From: Okapia johnstoni
Taxonomy: Eukaryota; Chordata; Mammalia; Artiodactyla; Giraffidae
Assembly (NCBI GenBank): GCA_024291935.2
Contig: CM044322.1
Coordinates: forward strand, 20,459,405 to 20,523,404
Length of the DNA: 64,000 nt
Reading direction: 5' to 3'
How positions within the stretch are numbered: the first letter of the stretch is position 1; every line of letters begins with the position of its first letter. This document shows positions 55,854-64,000 of the stretch, piece by piece. Under the pieces are notes generated by a model. The model was given only the letters and a program-made list of their open reading frames with translations. It did not search any database and was not told the DNA's origin. The position numbers were made by a program, and so were the translations under genes.

Positions 55854-57670
55854 ATGACTCAGCATATGATCTGTTTTTGATAAACATACCCCATGCTTGA
55901 AAAGACTATGTATTGTGATGTATTATGCAGCTGTAAGGTCAAGGTGGTTGAATGTCTGGTTTACATCATCTGTGTCTCTCCTGATTTTTTGTCTAAGAGT
56001 TTTATTAATTGTTGAGAGATGTGTTAAAATCTCCTCTATGTAGTGGAATTGTCTATTTCTCCTTTAATTCTACACATTTTTGGTTTTTTGTGTTTTGTAG
56101 CTCTGCTATTAGGCACATGCCACATTGTTGATTGTTACATCTTTTGGATGATACAGACAAATTGCTCCATTTGTCATTTTCAAATGTCCTTTATCTTTAA
56201 TGTTACTTTTTGTCTTGAAATCTATTTTATCAGATACTAAAATAGCCACTCTGGACTTCTTTTTACTATTTGCTTGTATATTTTTTCCATCCATTTACTT
56301 TCAACCTATCTATAATATTTATTTCTATTTCAAGTGGAATCTCTCATAGACAGCATGTAGTTGGGTGTTGATTATTTTAATCTATTCTTTAAATTTCTGA
56401 CTTATATTGAAAGGTTTAGTCCATTAAATTTAATGTAATTATTAATATTGTTTGGATTTGGGGCTGCCTTTTATTGTTTTTCCTTTTCTACACTTTGTTT
56501 TGTTCCTTTGTTTCTCCTTTCATTCTTTCTTTTGAATTAAATAAGTTTTAGAATTCCACATTAACTTATCTACTAAACTCCATTTTAAAAAGATTTTCTG
56601 TGGTGGTTCTAGGAACTATAATGTAAATTCTTAACTTTTCACAGTTAAGTAAGAATTATTATCAAACAAATTCAAGTCAAGTGTGGAAAATTTGCAACAG
56701 TATGGGTGCATTTACCTCCCTCTACCATGACTTTATGTTATGGTTGTCATATGTATTAAATCTATATAAACCTTGTGTTATAGTTATATAAGTCTCTATA
56801 TTGTTTTTTAATTAAAAGAAAAATGGTATTTTATATATATGTATATATTTTCTATTTCCAATGTTGTTTATTCCTTCCTAAGGATCTGTTATTATTTTAG
56901 ACCAAAGAGTTTCCTTTACAATGTGTTATAGTGTATTTGCTGGTGATGAGTCCTCATTAAAAAAAAAAAAATCAGAAAATGCCTTAATTTTGCCTCATTT
57001 TTGAAGTGTAATTTTGCTCACCATGGAAGTCTGGGTTAACAGGTTTTCTTTTGGCACTTTAAAAATATTGTTTCATTATCTTTCGACTTATAAAATTTTC
57101 AATAGGAAGGCTATGTAATTCTTATTTTTTGTTCTTCATTTAGTATATTGCTTCTCTCTGTTTGCTTGCAAGGTTTTGCATTGGTTTTTACAATGTGATT
57201 TTGATATATATATAGACATGGTTTTCTTTATAATTATTTTACTTAGTGTCTTGAGATTCTTAAATCTGTTTGTCATCAAATCTGGGGAAAATTTGGTCAG
57301 TATTTCTTCAAACATCATCTTTTGCCACATTATCTTACCCCTCTTACTCTGGCAATCCGATTGTGTCCAATTATACATTAGATGTTCTGATATTTTCCTC
57401 AGCTCTAGTTTTTTATTGTCTCCCCCATACTCTTCAGATTAGATAATTTCTATTGATCTATCTTCATGTTCCCTTTCCTCTGTCATCTCATTGTACTGTT
57501 AAACCCATCCTGTGAATTTTTAGATTTCAGAATCTGTTTTTTACCTGGTCCAAAATTTAAAATTAAAAAAAAAATTCTCTGCTGAGATTTCCCTTCTCTT
57601 GTTCATTGTGAGCCTATTTTACTTTATAACATTGAACATAGTTATAAAGCTCCTTAAAAATCCTTCTCTG

Positions 57671-58405
57671 AAATGGAATCCTTCTATTCTGTTGATGGTG
57701 CAGCATTCTGTGAATTGGTGCAGCCACTATGGAAAACAGTATGGACGTTCATTAGGAAAACTAAAAGTAGAATTACTGTATGATCCAGTAATCCCATTCC
57801 TGGGCATATATATGGAAAAGACGAAAATTCTAATTTGAAGATACAGGTACCCCAATGTTCGTAGCAGCACTATTTATAATAGCCAAGACATAGAAGTAAC
57901 CTAAATGTCCACTGAAGATGAATGGATAAAGAAGATATGCTGTGAGGGTGTGTGTGTGTGTGTACACATGATGAACTATTACTCAGCCACAAACAAGAGT
58001 GAAATTATGCCATTGCAGCAACATAGATGGACCTAGAGATTATCATATTAAGTGAACTAATCAAAGAAAATATATGCTGTATTATATGTGGAATCTAAAA
58101 AAAATGATACAAATGAATTCATTTACAAAAAAGAAACAGACTCCAAACTTAGAAAATGAATTTATGGTTACCAAAGGGGAAAGGGGGTGAGTTTGGGATT
58201 AGCAGATACAAACTACTGTTAGAAAAAGAATAAACAAGAAGGACCTATTGTTTGAAATGGAAAAGAATCCAAAAAAGAATATGTATATATGTTTGAATAT
58301 GAAAAAGAATTCGTGATACACACACACATGTATCTGAATCACTTGACTGTACACCAGAAACTAACACAACATTGTAAATAAAATGTACGTCAGTGAAAAT
58401 AAATG
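57671..58405 (+). mobile_element. L1 LINE 3-prime part with 13-bp TSD
   Basis: Sense L1: 'attggtgcagccactatgga', 'gatccagtaatcccattcct', 'atagatggacctagagatta', 'tgtacaccagaaactaacac', A-rich tail. Duplication 'aaatccttctctg' at 57658-57670 and 58406-58418. Confidence 0.92.
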
Positions 58406-58914
58406 AAATCCTTCTCTGCCAGTGGCAACATCTGTGCCAATGTGTTAATCTCTGATAACTTCTTTTCTTGCTTTTCAAATTTTCATGGTCCTTAGAACAT
58501 CAAATAATTTTTATTTAACCCTCAACATTGTGGCTTTTTTGTTGTGGACACTCCAGATTCAGTTATATACCTCTGAAGAATGTTGACTTTTTGTTTTAGC
58601 AGGCAATTAATTTGGCTGGATTTAAACAGAAAATTCTGTCTGTTGGCCAACAGTCAAGTCCAGTTTTTATCCTTAGCTGAGCTGCTTTTGAGTCTGGCTG
58701 GCACTGCATAATTCTTTGGTGAGCCAGAGATTTGGGTAAGGTAGAGTTTGTGTACAGGATTTGGCACTCCATCTCTCCGGCCATTTTCTTTCTGAGATTC
58801 CCTCTTTCCAGTGGCAGTAGTTGCACCAAACTCTATCTTCTGAGTCTTCAGGTCAGAAACATTGTTGTTATGTTTTGATTGGTTTAAACTACCTTATATA
58901 ATTCTGCCTCTTCT

Positions 58915-59547
58915 TATTATTGGAGTATAGTTGATTTACAGTGTTGTGTTAGTTTCAGTCATATAGCATGGTGATTTGGTTATATATGTATATGCGTGTG
59001 TGTGTATACACACACACACGCATATACATATATATTCTTTTTCAGATTCTTTACCTTTATAGTTTATTATAAGATATTAAGTATGATTCCCTGTGCTATA
59101 CAGTAGGCCCTTGTTGGTTATCTGGTTTATAATAGTAGTGTGTATATGTTAATCCCAAACTCCTAAATTTATCCCTCCCTCTGCCCTTTTTTCTTTGGCA
59201 ACCATAAGTTTGTTTTCTATGTCTGTGGGTCTATTTTTGTTTCATAAATAAGTCGTTTGTATAATTTTGCTTAGATTCCACATATAAGTGAAATCATACG
59301 TTGCCTTTGTCTGGCTTACTTCACTTAATATGATAATCTCTAGGTTCATCATGTTGCTGCAAATATTTCACTCTTTTTTATGTCTGAGTAATATTCCATT
59401 GTATGTATGTACCACATCTTCTTTATCCATTCATCTGTTGATGGACATTTACGTTGCTTCCATGTTGTGACTATTGTAAATATGTGTTGTAATGAATATT
59501 GGGATGCATGTATTTTTCTGAATTATATTTTCCTCTGGCTACATCTA
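58915..59547 (-). mobile_element. L1 LINE 3-prime end
   Basis: Antisense: 'tagttgatttacagtgttgt', 'aaccataagtttgttttcta', 'gacatttacgttgcttccat', ending near 'ctctggctacat'. Holds a large inverted repeat at 58981-59034. Confidence 0.85.
58981..59034. repeat. Inverted repeat, 25-bp perfect arms, 4-nt centre
   Basis: Left arm 58981-59005 and right arm 59010-59034 are perfect reverse complements around ATAC. The arms contain TATATATGTATATGCG and then a GTGTGTGT run. Confidence 0.95.
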
Positions 59548-60079
59548 ATTCATTATTAAAGTTGTGAAAATGGGAAACGCATTTCATGTAACTTCCTTCT
59601 TCAAAGTCTTGTTGCCCCTCCGAATCTGACTGCTTTTGTTTTTCACTATCTAGTCTTCAGGTTATATATTTTTTTTCTTTTTGGATTTTTATCCAGAGTT
59701 TACAGTTGTTATCTGAGGGAAAATTGGTATGATTGGCACATAGTGTTCCCTGGCCATAGTGGAGGTAACACTCTGAAAATTACCTTGACTTTTGGACAGA
59801 CATAGCTCCCAGCCCTTGTGAAGCACGTGCCTCTTAGAAGAGATGGAAACAAAGGATGGAGCCAAGCTTATGGCACGTCCATCTCAGAGGAACAGAGGCA
59901 TGGTCTAGTAACATGTTGCTGACCTTGGTGTCAGGTATTTAACAGAAATTAATGAAGAGGGAAGCATCTCTGCCACCTCTGTGTGGTAGTAGTTGAGGTT
60001 AGAAGAAAGAAAATGCTTGAGCTTGGCAGACAGAGTGACAAGAATCAACTCTGCATACAACTCCATGGTCTGTGACAGT
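59548..60079. other. No feature recognised
   Basis: Unassigned. Confidence 0.4.
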
Positions 60080-60175
60080 GGGTACAAGTTACCTAAAATT
60101 CCTCATTGGAAAAATAGATGTAATGATTCCTCTCCTGCCTGGTTGGTTGTGTAGGTTCAAAGGATAAAGTGCTTA
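60080..60175 (+). mobile_element. MIR fragment
   Basis: 'gtacaagttacctaaaattc', 'ctcattggaaaaatagatgt' and 'caaaggataaagtgcttagg'. Diverged. Confidence 0.55.
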
Positions 60176-60362
60176 GGGGCCCACTTACAAGGTCCTCAAA
60201 CTGTTTCCTCCTCTTTGAACTTTGGGAAATGGCCTGCCTTTGCCTTGAAGTACACATCTCCTCATGTGATCTTGGGGAGAATTGAAGTTAGGTCTGCCTC
60301 CCAGGTGTATACAAGGGACAGCAGGATTTCACTGGGTTCCAGAGTGAATTTTTATTAAAATT

Positions 60363-60547
60363 GTGCTCAGCTGTGTCTGACTCTTTGTGACCCCATGGAC
60401 TGTAGCTCACCAGGCTCCCCTGTCATTGGGATTTTGCAGGTAAGAATACTAGCATGGTTGCCATTTCCTCCTCCAGGGGATCTTCCTGATCCAGAGATCG
60501 AACCCACATCTCCTGAATCTCCTGCACTGCCAGGCGGATTCTTTACT
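60363..60547 (-). mobile_element. Bov-tA SINE, head incomplete
   Basis: Antisense from 'gtgctcagctgtgtctgac' to 'ccaggcggattctttacta', lacking the last about 20 bp of the head. Confidence 0.9.
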
Positions 60548-60574
60548 ACATTAAAGAGAACCATACAGTAGATG

Positions 60575-60800
60575 AACGTTGTCTTTGAAGTCAGCGATCT
60601 GGTTTGAATCCCAGCTTTGTTAATTACACACAATGTAACTTGGGCCAATTGATCTCTCTGAGCCTCAGTTGTTTAAAACATTCTTCATCGAGTTTTATGA
60701 AGGTTATATGGAACCACACACATAAGGCTCCTATATCATCCATCAGGGCCTTATACAGACGAAGTATTCAGTAGATGTTAGTTATTGTCATTATCACTGT
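60575..60800 (+). mobile_element. MIR SINE
   Basis: 'ctggtttgaatcccagcttt', 'cttgggccaattgatctctc', 'gagcctcagttgtttaaaac', 'gtagatgttagttattgtca'. Confidence 0.82.
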
Positions 60801-60837
60801 TGTTTTCTAAAAATGGGGGCCAATGTAAAACCGTTGG

Positions 60838-61177
60838 GTTATTTATTCATCTTTGGCTGCACTGGGTCTTCGTTGCTGTGTGTGGGCTTTCTCTAGTTAT
60901 GGTGAGTAGGGCCTTCTCTCTAGTTGTGGTGTGTAGAATTCTCATCACAGTAGATTTTCTCGTCGCAGAGCTTGGGCTCTAGGGAGCACAGGCTTCCATA
61001 GTAGTTGTACGTGGGCTCAGTAGTTGAAACTCCTGGGCCCTAGAGCACAGGCTCAATAGTTGTGGCACATGGGCTTAGTTGCTCTGCGGCATGTGGAATC
61101 TGCCTGGACTAGGGATTGATCTCTGTCTCCTGCGCTGGCAGGTGGATTCTTAACCACTGGACCACCAGGGAAGTCCA
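60838..61177 (-). mobile_element. CHR-type SINE, near full length
   Basis: Antisense: 'tttggctgcactgggtcttc', 'gggcttagttgctctgcgg', 'ggactagggattgatctctg', 'gaccaccagggaagtcc'. Confidence 0.88.
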
Positions 61178-62719
61178 GTCATTGGTTTTTAAAACTGGGA
61201 AAGAGTCACTGGGAAGAAGGAGGAGCCAAAGAAGGTAGTGGGTAAGTGTTGGAGCAAGTCTATGAAATATTTTTTATAAGCAGGGAGTGTGTTTTGACAG
61301 TAAGGCTAAACTTCCCATGGGGAAAAATTAACATGGGAAAACTGTGGAGTTTTGCCCTTGAAACAAGTCAGGCCCACTGTGGGCCTCTGCCTCGAGGGCT
61401 AAAGATGAGATTAAATATTTAATGTCCATTTATAATTAGGTCCTTAAGGGTCCTATGGAGCGTTTCACTGACACAGACATTTTTATCTATTTACATTTCC
61501 AGTTCTATGGGTAAAAGCATTGATCCTACAGTCCAGTGTGCTTGTGTGAAATGATAGTTTATGAGCAAAATCATAGCTCAGTTATTCAGCATTTGCAGAT
61601 TTAAGGGATGGAGGGTGGCCGGAGAGTCCTAGAGGATCAGATTGTAGCCCTCAGCCAGGACTGGGGTTGAAGGACGCATAGCATATTTTCATGTTGTTGT
61701 GGGAGTGGATAGCACGTGGAAGCAGAAATCATCCACCTTATCTTGAACTGCTATAAAACTCCATTTGGATGAGCATTCCTCTAACTGCTTAATGACTATT
61801 TGCCATAGATCACCTGTTTGCCTTCCGATACTGCAACTTCACATCATTCTCCACAGTCCTCCTTAGATCTGCACCTAAATGTTTATTCAGATTTACTGTT
61901 TGCTGAATTGTTTTGGTAAGAGAAACAGGAGAAGGGTCAGGAGAGTAAGATCACATCTAGAGGAACAGCCAGCCCTGATAGCTGGAGGAGGCATTCAGAG
62001 GGCCAGGAGGGCTCTGCATCCTCAGCAGGAGGAGCAAGGGACAGAGGGAGCGGCAGGTGAGCCCAGCGCAGCCTCCAGGGCCTGTGAGTGGGAGGGACCA
62101 GCCTTCAGCTGCCCCATCTTCCTAAGCAAGGGGAGTCACTGGCAAATATCAAGCTTGAAGGTAACAAGCTGGCCTCAGTAGTCTCAGTCTGTCCACATGA
62201 TTTACTGATTTATTTGACTTATTTAAAATATGTCTCCAGCTCTGGGGCCTCTGGATCTACTCCAAGCCACTACCTGACATTTAATGGAAATCAGAGATTC
62301 CCTTTTCAAGGATGGCAGGTCAGAAGGTTGATCCTAAGGGGTCCTAGGGAGGAGAAGCCCTGTGGTCCTTTGGACTGGAAATTGGGGACCAAGCCATGAA
62401 CTTACTGTGAGTCCTTGGGGAAAATTTCCTTTTCATGTCATGCCTCAGCTTTTCCATTTTGTAATATTCTTCTTGGCATCCACCTTTTTGCAGGTGAGGA
62501 TGGGTGCAGGGTTTCTGGGAGATACCTGCCCTCCCTCTCTCCCTCCCTTTCCCCAGGTAACCAAGTTGGTAATAGAAAAATTTGGTCCCCACTCTAGGCT
62601 TTTGTCCCCTCTTATGTTTCCTGTCTTATCAAAGGGCCTCACCGTTCCCTTAGTGAAAGCATCTTCTGAGGTCCCATCTCTCCCTCCCCAACCTCTGCCC
62701 TCAGTCACTCATTTACTCT
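61178..62719. other. Repeat-free, no gene proven; strong splice-donor-like site
   Basis: No repeat recognised over about 1.5 kb. 61879-62181 is open on the plus strand, and CAG|GTGAGC at 62054-62062 is a near-consensus donor. Also open is 62362-62748 (plus), with no recognisable domain. Evidence is too weak to call an exon. Confidence 0.3.
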
Positions 62720-63685
62720 TGTTAAGTCTACCTCATGTATATTTCTAAAATATATTTACTTCTCCAAAACTCCACAGCCACTCACTTGGTTCATACCAGA
62801 GTCATTTCTTGCCTCAGGGCAAGAATCTTAATTAATTAATCTTAATCTTAATTCTTTTCCTTATTTCCAACCTTGCTCCCTGTACCCCTTACTCTCCCAA
62901 CCCAAATGACCTCCTGAAATGTGAACTGCATCCTGTTGGTTCCTGCTTAAAACCTGCGAGTTGCCAGGTTAAGATCCAAGCAGTTTGGAGAATACATGCT
63001 TTATTGTGTTGGTTTCTATCATGCATCAGCATGAATCAGCCTTAGGTATACATGTGTCCCCTCCCTCTTGGACCTCTTTTCTGCCTCCTACTCCAACCTA
63101 CCCCTCTAGATTGTCACCGAGCACCAGGTTGAGCTCCCTGTGTTATACATCAGCTTTCCTCTAGCTATCTATTTTACATATGGCAGTGCACATGCAGTGC
63201 TATTCTCTCAATTTGTCCCACCCTCTCTTCTCCTCTCCTCATTGCAAACACTTTGGATTTTAAAATCCCGAAGCCTTGGATCGGTCTCTGTTGATGCCCC
63301 TTTCTTGTTTCTTGATGTTCCCTCTGCCTCTGGGCACTCTTCTCCTCTGACTCTCCCACTCTATCTTCCTTACTCCCTGGTTTCCCTTACCTTACAGGTT
63401 TTCATTCTGATATGACTTCCTCAGGGATGTCTTCCTTGAACTTTCAAAGCCGGACACAGTGCCCCTCTCGTGTCTGTTTATATCCTATGCTCCTCCTCTC
63501 ATACAGCCCTTCATCATTACAGCAAGTGCTTCTGACTCATCTGAACTCTTCAACAAACCATGAGCCCTGTGAAGGCTGGGCCACACCAGCCTGGCTTCAC
63601 CTCCTTATGTCCACCCCCTAACACCTGCGTGGCACAGAACAGGGGCCTGAGACATATTTGTTAAATGAGTAAATAGAAAGAGTTA
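62720..63685 (+). mobile_element. L2-like LINE split by an L1 tail
   Basis: Left 62720-63000 ('tccacagccactcacttgg', 'tcctgcttaaaacctgcgag') and right about 63240-63685 ('gatgtcttccttgaactttc', 'atatttgttaaatgagtaa') follow L2 3-prime order. Confidence 0.6.
63001..63239 (-). mobile_element. Bovine-type L1 3-prime end
   Basis: Antisense: 'attgtgttggtttctatcat', 'catgaatcagccttaggtat', 'gagctccctgtgttatacat', 'tcaatttgtcccaccctctc'. Confidence 0.82.
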
Positions 63686-64000
63686 CTCAAATATCAGTTC
63701 TGTTTTTTTGAGTGGAGGAAATTTGTTATTAATTTAAAGAAGAACCATATGAGGACATTTTTATTCCAAAAGGTCATTGACCTTTCTCCAACACCTTGAG
63801 TACTTTTACAGGGATAGGAAGGAGATGAGATTGGTCACTTACTCCTGCAAATGTTGTCTGGAAGGCCTGCCATGTAAGATTGGCTGCTAGTTTGTGGGGG
63901 TCCAACCTTGCAGGCAGAAAATGGCTTTCAAGAAAATTCAAAGTCTTACAACTTCTCATTTGCTTATCTGGTAGGCCCAAGAGGAAAGGGTCTGGGAGAA
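63686..64000. other. No feature recognised
   Basis: Unassigned sequence to the window end. Confidence 0.4.

Larger units (their letters stand above)
55224..58880 (-). mobile_element. Old antisense L1/HAL1-like region in blocks
   Basis: About 55224-55352, 55866-57670 and 58406-58880 are antisense old L1: 'gcatgtagttgggtgttgat', 'agtccattaaatttaatgta', then ORF1/5-prime-UTR-like sequence ('agcaggcaattaatttggct'). Split by the Bov-A2 and by an L1 at 57671. Exact family not determined. Confidence 0.6.

Noticed and set aside
62362..62748. 128-codon plus-strand frame as a gene
   Set aside because: Overlaps the start of an L2-like repeat and has no recognisable domain.

Overview
The window is nuclear DNA of a ruminant mammal, probably a bovid. 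The evidence is its repeat content: BovB (RTE-type) LINEs, Bov-tA and Bov-A2 SINEs, CHR-type tRNA-derived SINEs, artiodactyl L1 3-prime ends, a class II (ERVK-like) solo LTR and a mariner of the type ending in ggccaacccaata. I cannot separate cattle, sheep, goat or deer from sequence alone. I see no intact protein-coding gene, no functional RNA gene and no CRISPR array. All recognisable coding sequence is broken transposon ORF: BovB endonuclease/reverse transcriptase, mariner transposase, the N-terminus of a Tigger transposase and L1 ORF remnants.

Layout. 0-8 kb: BovB 3-prime ends, old L2/MIR sequence, a CHR and a Bov-tA nested in an ancient repeat, and a BovB with an inverted 5-prime half that splits a MIR (6048-7443). 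8-13.5 kb: a multi-level nest, in which an ancient LINE unit is split by an L1, that L1 by a near full-length BovB (9304-11920), and then by a Bov-tA. 13.5-16.9 kb: mostly non-repetitive with MIRs. 16.96-18.02 kb: a solo LTR with a 6-bp target duplication. 18.46-19.46 kb: an L1 with 5-prime inversion carrying two BovB tails. 21-26 kb: L1 hosting Bov-tA copies, including an L1-in-L1 nest with a long TA/TATG microsatellite. 26-30 kb: scattered SINEs in unique sequence. 30.4-37.7 kb: one old antisense L1 riddled with a second 5-prime-inverted BovB, an older BovB, a Bov-tA with a perfect 12-bp duplication, and L1 3-prime ends.

38-48 kb is comparatively repeat-poor. It contains AT-rich segments with homeodomain-like cores and a 14-bp palindrome that look like conserved non-coding elements; this is a visual impression that needs alignment. 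48-55 kb: L2-like LINE split by a Tigger element, then a mariner fossil carrying an 84-bp BovB tail. 55.35-55.85 kb: a Bov-A2 expanded to three tandem 111-bp units with a 12-bp target duplication. 55.9-59.5 kb: old L1 split by a clean L1 insertion, and an L1 tail holding a 25-bp-arm inverted repeat. 59.5-64 kb: MIR, Bov-tA, CHR, L2, and a stretch with a consensus-like splice donor.

The main interest is structural. Three retrotransposons show 5-prime inversions: two BovB and one L1. The insertion order can be read in several nested stacks. I found no evidence for a new enzymatic or defence system.
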